Below, piece by piece: positions 54,739-63,312 of a stretch of DNA of 64,000 bases (its first letter is position 1; every line of letters begins with the position of its first letter). The translations under genes and the position numbers were made by a program. Below the pieces are notes generated by a model. It was not told where the DNA came from, made no database searches, and was given only the letters and a program-made list of their open reading frames with translations. Where the stretch lies: positions 1 to 64,000 of the forward strand of contig NZ_JADWYM010000018.1 of NCBI RefSeq assembly GCF_022414535.1, written 5' to 3'. This stretch comes from Streptomyces sp. MUM 2J. Its GTDB lineage: Bacteria > Actinomycetota > Actinomycetes > Streptomycetales > Streptomycetaceae.

Positions 54739-55284
54739 ATGAGCTTCACCAAGCCCTGCGACACCGTCGTCGACCGTCGACTCGACGGCATGAACTCGGC
54801 CGAGTTCGACGCCGTCTTCACCGAGGTCATGCCCCGGCTGCGCCGGCGGCTGCTGACCCTGACCGGAAATCCGCACGATGCGGACGACCTGCTCCAGGAC
54901 ACCTACATGCGGCTCTCCCGCCGGGCCAGGGGGCGTACTCTCGGCCCCCAGCAGCATCCGTACGCCTACGCCTCGGCGACCGCGCTCAACCTGCTGCGGG
55001 ACTCATGGCAGCGGCCGTCCCGCCGGGAGACGGCCACCGACCGGCTGCCCGAACCCGGCTGGGACGGCGGAGTCGAGCGCTGCGAGGCCCGGTGCGCGGC
55101 GCTGGCGCTGCTCGCCCTGCTGTCGCCGAAGGAGGCTGCCGCGGTGATCCTGGTGGACCTGGAGGGGCTCAGCCACGACGCGGCGGGGGAGCGGCTGGGC
55201 GCACACCGGGGGACCGTGCAGCGCAACCGGATGCGCGGACTCGCCAAGATGCGGGCCGCGCTGGACGACACCGGGCCCCGCTGA
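54739..55284 (+). CDS. ECF-type RNA polymerase sigma factor
   Basis: A 181-residue protein with GGGGGAAACG before its ATG. Region 2 reads VMPRLRRRLLTLTGNPHDADDLLQDTYMRLSRRARG (the DADDLLQDTY core), and region 4 LALLSPKEAAAVILVDLEGLSHDAAGERLGAHRGTVQRNRMRGLAKMRAAL. It is somewhat diverged in the usual region 4 LPxxxR start. No anti-sigma factor gene adjoins it. Its position among the SH3-like genes makes them candidate targets. Confidence 0.87.
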   Translation: MSFTKPCDTVVDRRLDGMNSAEFDAVFTEVMPRLRRRLLTLTGNPHDADDLLQDTYMRLSRRARGRTLGPQQHPYAYASATALNLLRDSWQRPSRRETATDRLPEPGWDGGVERCEARCAALALLALLSPKEAAAVILVDLEGLSHDAAGERLGAHRGTVQRNRMRGLAKMRAALDDTGPR

Positions 55285-55352
55285 CGCGGCGCGGGAGGAG
55301 GAAAGAGGGGGGTGGGGCACTCGGCCCCACCCCCCTGCTCCGTACGTCCGTC

Positions 55353-56051
55353 TCAACACTTCGCGTCGGCCGGCAGCCCCGCGTACTCGTTCCCCTTCAG
55401 GTAGACCGCGCTGGCCCATCCCTCGGTGAAGCCGATCCATACGTCGTTGGTATAGCCGTGGTCCCGGATGGTCTCGCCATGTGTCCAGCACAGAGCGTCC
55501 GAACGCGTCTCCCCGGCCCGGATCTTGTCGAAGGCGCGGGACGAAGTGTTGGGAGCGCTGCGGATGTTGACCGTCTCGTACGCCGTGACGCTGTACGGCC
55601 CGAGCGCGCGTCCGCTCCTCGCGGCGACCGGCGCGCCGGCCCCGCTCACGCCGCTCATGCCGGGGCAGTCCGGGACGCCGGGCAGCCGGTTGTCCGGGTA
55701 GGCGACGTAGTAGCTGGCCATCCAACCCGTAGCCGTACCGCTGTTGATCATCAGCCAGTACGGGTTCCCGCCCACGGTCTGCCCGGGGCCCTGACAGTAG
55801 ACGTAGAACTGCGTGCCCGGCTGGAGGCGTTCGCGCACGTCGGGGCAGTTGGCGACGGACGGGTGGCGTCCGCAGGTGTTCGGATCGGCGTCGCTGACCC
55901 GGACGTTCACGTTGGTGGCCCAGGTGTGGTAGTACCGGCCTGCCTGGGCGGCGTGCGCCGTCACGGGCAGGGCGGCGGAGAGGGAGAGGGCGGCGACGGC
56001 GATGCCGGCAGACGCGGCGACGGAGCGACGGAAGGACGGAAAGCGGGGCAC
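55353..56051 (-). CDS. Secreted tandem SH3-like protein (paralog family member 3)
   Basis: A 232-residue product from GTG 56051 with CAGGAG upstream. The signal peptide contains SLSAALPVTAHAA, matching the NlpC/P60 neighbour at 56761. Two SH3-like units follow: YYHTWATNVNVRVSDADPNTCG with GGNPYWLMINSGTATGWMASYYVAYPDNRLPGVPDCPG, and SVTAYETVNIRSAPNTSSRAFDKIRAG with HGETIRDHGYTNDVWIGFTEGWASAVYLKGNEYAG. Cys residues suggest disulphides. It starts 38 bases after the stop of the next gene upstream on its strand and is likely cotranscribed with it. Confidence 0.82.
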   Translation of the reverse strand: MPRFPSFRRSVAASAGIAVAALSLSAALPVTAHAAQAGRYYHTWATNVNVRVSDADPNTCGRHPSVANCPDVRERLQPGTQFYVYCQGPGQTVGGNPYWLMINSGTATGWMASYYVAYPDNRLPGVPDCPGMSGVSGAGAPVAARSGRALGPYSVTAYETVNIRSAPNTSSRAFDKIRAGETRSDALCWTHGETIRDHGYTNDVWIGFTEGWASAVYLKGNEYAGLPADAKC

Positions 56052-56088
56052 GGCGGTCTCCTGACGTGGAGGGCTGGACGCGGACGGG

Positions 56089-56541
56089 TCAGACGCAGCT
56101 GTCGGGGCCCGGGACACCGGGAACGGGCTGGTTGTTGGCGCCGCCGCGCACGTACACGGCGCTGATCCAGCCGACCTGGCCGTGCGCGGCGACCTCGACC
56201 CAGTAGGCGTTCTCGTAGGGCCCGTCAACGACGCGGTCGCCGAGGGCCTGGCAGTAGGCGGCGACGTACTCGCGCCCCAGGCGAACGCCGGTGGGCCGGC
56301 AGGGGTCGGTCACCCGCGGGCACGGCCGCAGGTTCACGCCGGTCGCCCAGACGTACGCCTCGTAGGCGGAAGGGGCGGAAGGGGCGGAAGGGGCGGAAGG
56401 GGCGGCGGGTGTCGCGGCGGCGGTGGGGGTGCCGAGCAGGGTGCCGGCCAGCGCCGCGGCGGGTGCGCAGGCGGCCAGTCGGCCGCGCCGGGCGGAGCGG
56501 GGTCGGGTCGGGGCGGTCGTAGGGGGCCTGGAGGAAGCCAT
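56089..56541 (-). CDS. Secreted SH3-like domain protein (paralog family member 4)
   Basis: A 150-residue product from the ATG at 56541 with GAGGGAC upstream. After the signal peptide (about residues 20-50) comes a repeat of APS (SAPSAPSAPSA), encoded by a tandem GGGGCGGAA stretch near 56370-56400, that forms a flexible linker. The SH3-like unit has YVWATGVNLRPCPRVTDPC, YVAAYCQALGDRVVDGPYENAYWVEVAAHGQVGWISAVYVRGGANNQPVPGV and a final Cys. Very close to member 2 in sequence order. The TATGAGCG element lies 107 bases upstream. Confidence 0.83.
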   Translation of the reverse strand: MASSRPPTTAPTRPRSARRGRLAACAPAAALAGTLLGTPTAAATPAAPSAPSAPSAPSAYEAYVWATGVNLRPCPRVTDPCRPTGVRLGREYVAAYCQALGDRVVDGPYENAYWVEVAAHGQVGWISAVYVRGGANNQPVPGVPGPDSCV

Positions 56542-56760
56542 GTCACGTCCCTCGGTCGGCGGGCAGGGAGCCGTCCGCCGGAAGGGCGCGACCGGACGCA
56601 CCGGGCACGGCGGGGGCATCCGGGAGACGGTGGAAGGGCGGACCGGATATGAGCGCCCCGTCGCCCAGTGGATGTGACGTACATCACTCAGGGTGAGGCA
56701 TATCGGCGCACGCCCGGTGCGGTCCCCGGGATGACACACCGTCAACGGAGGATGTGCACC

Positions 56761-57918
56761 GTGAACACCACCATCAGGACGCGCCACGTCGCCGGCCGCT
56801 CGCTGGCCGCCGTTGCCGCGCTCGCCCTCTCCGCCGCCCTGCCCGTGACGGCGCACGCCGCGTCGGCCGCCCCCGCGTCCACGCGGGCCGACTGCGACGT
56901 CCTCGCCCCGGGGGCGTCGGCCACCGCCGAGGCCGCCGTCCGCGCCGCGTGCGGCCAGATCGGCGTCTGGTACAGCTGGGGCGGCGGCCACGGCGCCACC
57001 CCCGGCCCGACCTACGGCTACTACGACGGCTCCGACCCCGACAGCCTCCACGACAACGAGCGCAGAGGTTTCGACTGCTCCGGCCTGACCCGCTACGCCT
57101 ACGCCCAGGCGACCGGCCGCGACCTGCTCAACGGCACGTCCGACGACCAGTTCCACACCTCGCACGCGGCGGCGCGGATCTCCGCCGCACGGGGCTCGGC
57201 GCCCCTCCTCCCCGGCGACCTGATGTTCTGGGGCAGCGGCCACATCCACCACGTCGCCATCTACATCGGTGCCGGACAGATGGTGGAGGCCTACGAGTCG
57301 GGCACCCACATCCGGGTGGCCCCGGTCCGTACCGGCGGCGACTACGCGGGCGCCGTCCGCATCGACGGCTCCGGCACGGTGCCGCCCCCGCCGGCCAACG
57401 GCGGCACCACCTTCGAGACCTGGGGCACCCGGGTGCGCACCCACTCCTCGCCCAGCGTCAACGCGTCCGTCGTGGACACCTTCCCCGGCCCCACCCAGGT
57501 GTCGGTGAGGTGCCAGAAGCACGCCGAGACGGTGACCGCCGACGGCTACACCAACGACATCTGGTCCCAGCTGTCCAACGGCTCCTGGCTGACGAACATC
57601 TACATCAAGGGCCCGGCGTCGCTGCCCGGCGTCCCGGACTGCGGCGGCAACTCCACCCCGCCGCCGAGCGGTGGCAGCAAGGCCTTCCAGACCTGGGGCA
57701 CCGCAGTACGCACCCACTCCGAGGCCAACGTGAACGCACCCGTCGTGGACTACTTCCCGCAGCCCACCAGCGTCAACGTGGTCTGCCAGGCCCACGCCCA
57801 GTCGGTCACCGCCGACGGCTACACCAACGACGCCTGGTCCCGGCTCACGGACGGTTCGTGGATGACCAACATCTACATCAAGGGCCCGGCGTGGCTGCCC
57901 GGAGTACCCACCTGCTGA
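56761..57918 (+). CDS. Secreted NlpC/P60 peptidase with two SH3-like domains
   Basis: A 385-residue product starting at GTG 56761, for which GGAGG at 56747-56751 is properly spaced; an ATG at 56752 is too close. Signal peptide about residues 1-34 (ALALSAALPVTAHAA). The NlpC/P60 domain has catalytic Cys106 in RRGFDCSGLTRYAYA and His164 in HIHHVAIYIG, near MVEAYESG. Two tandem SH3-like domains follow (TWGTRVRTHSSPSVN and TWGTAVRTHSEANVN, each ending NIYIKGPA-LPGVP). NlpC/P60 enzymes cut peptide stems of peptidoglycan, and the SH3 domains would target the wall. It diverges from member 4 across a region with the shared TATGAGCG element. Confidence 0.9.
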   Translation: MNTTIRTRHVAGRSLAAVAALALSAALPVTAHAASAAPASTRADCDVLAPGASATAEAAVRAACGQIGVWYSWGGGHGATPGPTYGYYDGSDPDSLHDNERRGFDCSGLTRYAYAQATGRDLLNGTSDDQFHTSHAAARISAARGSAPLLPGDLMFWGSGHIHHVAIYIGAGQMVEAYESGTHIRVAPVRTGGDYAGAVRIDGSGTVPPPPANGGTTFETWGTRVRTHSSPSVNASVVDTFPGPTQVSVRCQKHAETVTADGYTNDIWSQLSNGSWLTNIYIKGPASLPGVPDCGGNSTPPPSGGSKAFQTWGTAVRTHSEANVNAPVVDYFPQPTSVNVVCQAHAQSVTADGYTNDAWSRLTDGSWMTNIYIKGPAWLPGVPTC

Positions 57919-57995
57919 GCCGGTCCGCCCATCTCCACCGGGTCTGGGGTACCGCACATGCCGGGGCTGATGCCTTCTCCGATGCCGATGCCGAT

Positions 57996-58029
57996 GCCGG
58001 GGGAGGCGGCAGGCACAGCCTCCCCCGGC
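57996..58029. terminator. Bidirectional terminator between the NlpC/P60 gene and metE
   Basis: Perfect 12-bp arms GCCGGGGGAGGC (57996-58007) and GCCTCCCCCGGC (58018-58029) with a 10-nt loop between two converging stop codons. Confidence 0.75.
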
Positions 58030-58044
58030 CGACGGGGCTTGCGG

Positions 58045-60363
58045 TCAGGATGCGGAGAGTTCCGCACGGAGCGTGCGTGCGGCGGTGACCAGGTTCTCCA
58101 GTGAAGCCCGGGTCTCGGGCCAGCCGCGGGTCTTCAGACCGCAGTCGGGGTTGACCCACAGCCGTTCCGGCGGGATCGCCTCAAGTCCCCTGCGCAGCAG
58201 GGTCGCCGCCTCGTCTGCGCCCGGGACGCGCGGGGAGTGGATGTCGTACACGCCAGGACCCGCCTCGCGCGGATAGCCGTGCGAGGCCAGTTCACGGGCG
58301 ACCTGCATGTGCGACCGGGCCGCCTCCAGGCTGATGACGTCGGCGTCGAGGTCATCGATGGCCTGGACGATATCCCCGAACTCGGCGTAGCACATGTGGG
58401 TGTGGATCTGGGTGTCCGGACGGACCCCGCTGGTGCTGAGCCGGAAGGACTCGGTGGCCCAGGCGAGGTATGCGGCGTGGTCGGCCTCACGCAGCGGCAA
58501 CGTCTCGCGCAACGCCGGTTCGTCGACCTGGATGACCGGGGCGCCGGCTGCCTCGAGGTCGTTCACTTCGTCGCGCAGGGCGAGGGCGACCTGCCGGGCG
58601 GTGTCGGCGAGGGGCTGGTCGTCGCGGACGAAGGACCAGGCGAGCATGGTGACCGGGCCGGTGAGCATGCCCTTGACGGGGCGTGAGGTGAGGGACTGGG
58701 CGTACGTCGCCCAGCGCACGGTCATCGGCTCGGGGCGGGAGATGTCACCGGCCAGGACCGGAGGGCGGACGTAACGGGTGCCGTAGGACTGCACCCAGCC
58801 GTGCCGGGTGGCGAGGTAGCCGGTGAGCTGCTCGGCGAAGTACTGGACCATGTCGTTGCGCTCGGCCTCGCCATGGACCAGGACGTCCAGGCCCGCCTTC
58901 TCCTGGAAGGAGATCACCTCGCCGATCTCCGCCTTGACGCGCTCCTCGTAGCCGGATGTGTCGATCCGGCCGTCGCGCAGGTCGGCGCGGGCGGTGCGCA
59001 GTTCGGCGGTCTGCGGGAACGATCCGATGGTCGTCGTCGGCAGCAGCGGCAGTGCGAGGCGGGCGCGCTGGGCGCCGGCGCGTTCGCTGTAGGGCTGCGA
59101 GCGGCGGGCGTCGGTATCGGTGATCGCTCGGGTTCGTGCCCGGACGGCGGGGTCGTGGGTGATCGGGGAACCGGCCCGGCCGGCCAGGTGGGCGCGGTTG
59201 GCCGCCAGTTCGGCCGCGATGGTATCGGTGCCTCGGGCGAGGCCCTTGGCGAGCGTGGCGATCTCTGCGGTCTTCTGCTTCGCGAAGGCCATCCAGCGCA
59301 GGATCTGCGGCTCGATGTCACGTTCGACGGCGGTGTCGAGCGGGACGTGCAGGAGGGAGCAGGAGGCGGCCACGTCCACCCGGTCCGCCAGGCCCAGCAG
59401 CGTGCCGAGCGTGGAGAGCGACTTCTCCAGGTCGTTCACCCAGATGTTGCGGCCGTTCACGACGCCGGCGATCAGCCGCTTCCCGGGCAGTCCGCCGACT
59501 GCTGCGAGGTCGTCGAGGTCGGCGGCGCCGGCCCCGGTGAAGTCCAGGCCCAGCCCCTCCACCGGGGCCTGGGCGAGGACGGGCAGGGCCTCGCCGAGCC
59601 GGTCGAAGTAGGTGGCCACCAGGAGCTTGGGCCGGTCGGTGAGAGCACCGAGGTCCCGGTAGGCGCGGGTGGCGGCGTTCAGGTCGGCCCGAGTGCGGTC
59701 CTGCACCAGCGCGGGCTCGTCGAGCTGCACCCACTGGGCGCCGGCCGCGCGCAGGTCGGCGAGGACCTCGGCGTACACCGGGAGCAGCCGGTCGAGCAGA
59801 GTGAGCGGCTCGAAGCCGGCGGGCACGCCGGGAGCGGGCTTGGCCAGCAGGAGGTAGGTGACCGGACCGACCACGACGGGCCGGGCCGTGAGGCCCAGGG
59901 CCAGGGCTTCTTCCAGTTCGGCGACCTGCTTGGTCGTATCGGCGGTGAACACCGTGTCCGGGCCGAGTTCGGGGACCAGGTAGTGGTAGTTGGTGTCGAA
60001 CCACTTGGTCATCTCCAACGGCGCGACGTCCTGGGTGCCGCGGGCCATGGCGAAGTAGCCGTCGAGGGTGTCGGCGTCGACGGCGGTCCTGTGCCGCTCG
60101 GGGATCGCGCCGACCATGACGGTGGTGTCCAAGACGTGGTCGTAGTACGAGAAGTCACCGGTCGGAACCTCGTGGATACCGGCCTCGGTGAGCTGCCGCC
60201 AGTTCGTTCGGCGCAGCTCGGCGCCGGTGTCCTGGAGCGCGTTCGCGGTGACGCGGCCCTTCCAGTAGCCCTCGACGGCCCTCTTCAGTTCACGGCTCTG
60301 ACCCTGGCGGGGGTAGCCGTACACGGTGGCCCGTGCCGCCTCTGCGGCGGACTTCGCTGTCAC
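58045..60363 (-). CDS. metE: Cobalamin-independent methionine synthase MetE
   Basis: A 772-residue enzyme of normal length, starting at GTG 60363 (VTAKSAAEAARATVYGYPRQG). It transfers a methyl group from 5-methyltetrahydropteroyl-triglutamate to homocysteine. The N-terminal domain has GYPRQGQSRELK and DFSYYDHVLD; the C-terminal catalytic half has TTTIGSFPQTAELR, VHGEAERNDMVQYFAEQL, QVDEPALRE, and zinc ligands in HTHMCYAEFGDI and NPDCGLKTRGWPE. A cobalamin riboswitch lies upstream, so the gene is likely silenced when vitamin B12 (and MetH) is available. Confidence 0.97.
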   Translation of the reverse strand: MTAKSAAEAARATVYGYPRQGQSRELKRAVEGYWKGRVTANALQDTGAELRRTNWRQLTEAGIHEVPTGDFSYYDHVLDTTVMVGAIPERHRTAVDADTLDGYFAMARGTQDVAPLEMTKWFDTNYHYLVPELGPDTVFTADTTKQVAELEEALALGLTARPVVVGPVTYLLLAKPAPGVPAGFEPLTLLDRLLPVYAEVLADLRAAGAQWVQLDEPALVQDRTRADLNAATRAYRDLGALTDRPKLLVATYFDRLGEALPVLAQAPVEGLGLDFTGAGAADLDDLAAVGGLPGKRLIAGVVNGRNIWVNDLEKSLSTLGTLLGLADRVDVAASCSLLHVPLDTAVERDIEPQILRWMAFAKQKTAEIATLAKGLARGTDTIAAELAANRAHLAGRAGSPITHDPAVRARTRAITDTDARRSQPYSERAGAQRARLALPLLPTTTIGSFPQTAELRTARADLRDGRIDTSGYEERVKAEIGEVISFQEKAGLDVLVHGEAERNDMVQYFAEQLTGYLATRHGWVQSYGTRYVRPPVLAGDISRPEPMTVRWATYAQSLTSRPVKGMLTGPVTMLAWSFVRDDQPLADTARQVALALRDEVNDLEAAGAPVIQVDEPALRETLPLREADHAAYLAWATESFRLSTSGVRPDTQIHTHMCYAEFGDIVQAIDDLDADVISLEAARSHMQVARELASHGYPREAGPGVYDIHSPRVPGADEAATLLRRGLEAIPPERLWVNPDCGLKTRGWPETRASLENLVTAARTLRAELSAS

Positions 60364-60529
60364 GGAGATCTCCTTCGCGAGATGATTCCCTGAGATTCCG
60401 GCGACGGGACGAGAGCGCGAAGGGATGACGGACCGGACGGAAACGGCTCGCCGGCCGTCCGCTCGATATGCACGCCGACCCGCCCACGAGGTCACCGGGA
60501 TATCCGCGTACGAGTCGTCCGTACGCGGG

Positions 60530-60735
60530 CAACGGGCAGGTCTTCGGACTCACGGGCACGTCTCTGTCGTACGAGACACCTACGGGCCGTCGCTTCCCAG
60601 ACCCTGTACGTCGGGCCCAGTGCGTATGACGGCGGTCGTTCCCGCTCACCGCTGCGGGGCAGTCCCGGATTCCCACCGGGTTCCCTCTTGCGACGCATCC
60701 CGCCTGGCGGACGGGGCGAACCAGCTGCACCAGTC
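60530..60735 (-). ncRNA. Cobalamin (B12) riboswitch controlling metE
   Basis: On the minus strand the sequence carries the B12 riboswitch landmarks in order: GGGAACCCGGTGGGAATCCGG, GGACTGCCCCGCAGCGG, CTGGGAAGCGACGG and the B12 box AGTCCGAAGACCTGCC (60550-60535). It ends about 170 bases before the metE GTG, leaving room for an expression platform. B12 riboswitches before metE are known in Streptomyces. Confidence 0.92.
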
Positions 60736-60750
60736 AGCGTAGAGGGCCGG

Positions 60751-61045
60751 CCAGGAGTGCGGAGGGTTGCGTCCATCATTCGAATGGTGAGTCCGCACAC
60801 GGGGTGCGCAGGTGTGAGACGGGCCGAGGTTGGGAAACGCCGCACGCACGTCTCCCGCCCCCGCACCCTGCTCGGACGTTCGCTCACCGCCGTCCGACCG
60901 TGTACACGGTCGGACGGCCACTCCCAGGGCCATCCCTCGTCCGGGCCGCCTCACCTGCGCCCCGGCGCCCCTTGGACCGTGACCGTCCCCGCGTCGGCCC
61001 CGCGCCCGGGCGAGCGCACGGGGCAGCCACACACCACCCAGGTTG
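60751..61045. other. Intergenic stretch upstream of the riboswitch
   Basis: Contains the presumed promoter region of the metE transcript and the 3' flank of the SDR gene. An inverted repeat CCGTCCGACCGTG/CACGGTCGGACGG at about 60890-60916 may be the SDR terminator. No gene supported. Confidence 0.45.
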
Positions 61046-61846
61046 TCAGTGAGCGGAGTGGCCCGCGCCGCCCGCCACCGTGATGTCGGTTCCGCTGATG
61101 TACGACGCCAGCGGTGAGACCAGCAGGGCGACGGCGGGGGCGACTTCCTCCGGGCGGCCCATCCGCCCGAGCGGCACCCCGCGACGCCGGACACAGCCGA
61201 CGGCCCACTGCTGGTAGGACTCGATGCTGCCGGATGCGGCATGGACGGCCCGCTGCCGCTCGGTGTCGATGATCCCCAGGCTGACGGTGTTGACCAGGAT
61301 CTCGTCGGCCGCCAGCTCGGTCGCCATGGAGCGGGCCAGATTGGCGAGCGCGGCGCGAGCGGCACTGGCCGTGACGAGGGTCGGCTCCGGCTCGCGCGCG
61401 ATCAGCGCGCCGATCAGGACGACGCGGCCCGCATCGGAGCGCCGAAGCCATGGCAGAGCTGCCCGTACGGGGAGCACGGCGCCCAGTACCTTGCCCTCCA
61501 GCTCGGCCAACCAGTCTTTCGGCGTGGCGTCGGTGAAGGTACTGGGCAGACCCTCCCCGGCGTTGGCCACCACGGCGTCGATCCGGCCGAACCGCTTGGC
61601 TGCTGCACGAATGAAACCGTCCATCGCGGCCTCGTCGCGTACGTCGCCCGCATGCAGGTACAGCCGGTCCTGCCGATGTGGCCAAGCCCGTGCCAGCCGT
61701 TCGTCGTTGCGGGCGCAGGTCGCCACCTGGGCGCCTTCGGCCAGCAGCCGTTCGACCGTGGCCCGCCCCACCCCCGAGCTGCCGCCGGTCACCACGATCG
61801 CGCGCCCCTCCAGCTGAAGATCCACAGGACCGGAGGCTAGCCACAC
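61046..61846 (-). CDS. SDR-fold oxidoreductase with altered catalytic residues
   Basis: A 266-residue SDR, start taken at GTG 61846 (another GTG at 61825 is equally open). The cofactor site TGGSSGVG and VANAG are present, and the C-terminus has GRMGRPEEVAPAVALLVSPLASYISGTDITVAGG. The active-site segment where YSASK is usual reads TASAARAAL: aligned from the right, the Tyr position is Ala and the Lys position is Arg. The preceding Ser is also not evident. It may bind NAD(P) without classical catalysis or use another mechanism. No pathway neighbours. Confidence 0.82.
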   Translation of the reverse strand: MWLASGPVDLQLEGRAIVVTGGSSGVGRATVERLLAEGAQVATCARNDERLARAWPHRQDRLYLHAGDVRDEAAMDGFIRAAAKRFGRIDAVVANAGEGLPSTFTDATPKDWLAELEGKVLGAVLPVRAALPWLRRSDAGRVVLIGALIAREPEPTLVTASAARAALANLARSMATELAADEILVNTVSLGIIDTERQRAVHAASGSIESYQQWAVGCVRRRGVPLGRMGRPEEVAPAVALLVSPLASYISGTDITVAGGAGHSAH

Positions 61847-62352
61847 AGCAGATCCGGCACCAGACGCCGGCGCGTCATTCGGGGGCAGCCGAACAGACTG
61901 CCCCGATCGGCACCATCACCTGGGAATCCGCCCGGAACCGTGTCACTCGGCCATGCATCACCGCTGGTCACAGCCTTGGGCGCGGACAAGACCACGTGGG
62001 AGGGGACGGCGGCCGGCAGAGCGGATTCGGCGGCCCGCTCCCGAATCCGCACCACACCTGCGAGGCCGAATACGACCATGCTCCGGCCGCCCCGGCGCGC
62101 CCTCCGCTCGTCCCACGCGCCACTGCGCCGCGGGGAGCCGGTCGATCCCACCCGCACCGGCCGCCGTGGGGGCCCCGTCACGGGGAGCTCGCCCGTGGGT
62201 TCGTGGCCGTACCGGCGGTGCTTGCGGCTGCGGCTGTCCAGGGACCGGCGGGACCGGGCAGGACGGACGTGTCCATCGCTGCGTGCCCCGGCGAGGACTT
62301 CCCCGCCGGGGCACTGTGCCGGGATACCGCCATGTACCCGGTGCGTCGGGCG
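61847..62352. other. Intergenic stretch between the SDR and ROK genes
   Basis: About 500 bases in which frames on both strands are low-complexity and unsupported. It must contain the promoter of the SDR gene and the 3' flank of the ROK gene. Confidence 0.35.
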
Positions 62353-63312
62353 CTATGACGCTACGGGGCAGTCGGGCCGCGCGCTGGCCGCCGGGGGGAA
62401 CGTCCGCGCGGCCAGCGCGGCGGCGCCCCTGGCCGCACCGGCGTGGGTCAGTTGCGGACCGGTGATCGGGACGTCGGCCAGGAGGGGGAGGGCGGACGCG
62501 CGGGCGGCCCGGCGCAGTGGTTGCCACCAGTGGTCACCGCACATGGCCACGCCGCCTCCGACGACGACCAGGGAGGGGTCGAGCACGCTGACCAGGCCGC
62601 CGATCGATTCGCCCAAAGCGCCTCCGGCAGTGGCGAGGACCGCCTGAGCACGCCGGTCACCTTCGGCTGCCAGGTCCGAGATCCTCCGGACGTCCGCTTC
62701 CTCCCGCCCTGCCCGGGCCCACTCGCGGGCGATGGCGGTACCACTGGCGATGGCGTCCAGGTGCCCTTCGGCCCCGCAGGAACACGGCAGCCCGGCGGCG
62801 GCGGCCGAAGGCGCGTGGCCCAGTTCGCCGCCCGACCCGTGCTCACCGCGCAGCAGACGCCCCTCGGCGATGACGGCACCCCCGACGCCGGTGCCCACGG
62901 TGACGAACAGCAGGCTGCGGCGGCCCTGCCCGGCGCCGAGGGCGATTTCGGCGTACGCCTGCATGTTGACGTCGTTGTCCACCACGGTCGGCAGCCCCAG
63001 ATGTTGCTCGACTGCCGCGCGCAGGGGTGTTCCGGTCCACCCGGGAAGGGCGCCGGAGGCTTGTGCGACCACGCCGTCGTGGTGGGAGACCACTCCGTGC
63101 GTGCCCACGCCTACCGCGGTGACAGGCCCTCCTCTGGCGGCGTGCCGTAGCTCTGTGAGCATGTTGGTGAGCGCGCGCAGGACTGCGTGGCTGCCTTCCC
63201 GTGCGGGAGTGGGGACCCTGCGATGGCCGAGGACGGTACCGTCCCCGGTGACCAGCACTCCCTCGGTCTTCGTGCCGCCGACGTCAGCGCCCAGGTAGAG
63301 GGGCGGCGTCAT
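62353..63312 (-). CDS. ROK-family sugar kinase
   Basis: A 319-residue protein from the ATG at 63312. The ATP-binding DVGGTKTEGVLV is at the N-terminus, VVDNDVNMQAYAE near the substrate site, VGTGVGGAVIAEGRLLRGEHGSGGELGHAPS includes the ROK core, and the Cys motif is PCSCGAEGHLDA (C-x-C-G-x-x-G-H in place of the usual C-x-C-G-x-x-G-C, so one zinc ligand is His). There is no N-terminal HTH, so it is a kinase (glucose, N-acetylmannosamine or similar), not a repressor. Its start overlaps the stop of the upstream M81-like gene by 4 bases. Confidence 0.9.
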   Translation of the reverse strand: MTPPLYLGADVGGTKTEGVLVTGDGTVLGHRRVPTPAREGSHAVLRALTNMLTELRHAARGGPVTAVGVGTHGVVSHHDGVVAQASGALPGWTGTPLRAAVEQHLGLPTVVDNDVNMQAYAEIALGAGQGRRSLLFVTVGTGVGGAVIAEGRLLRGEHGSGGELGHAPSAAAAGLPCSCGAEGHLDAIASGTAIAREWARAGREEADVRRISDLAAEGDRRAQAVLATAGGALGESIGGLVSVLDPSLVVVGGGVAMCGDHWWQPLRRAARASALPLLADVPITGPQLTHAGAARGAAALAARTFPPAASARPDCPVAS

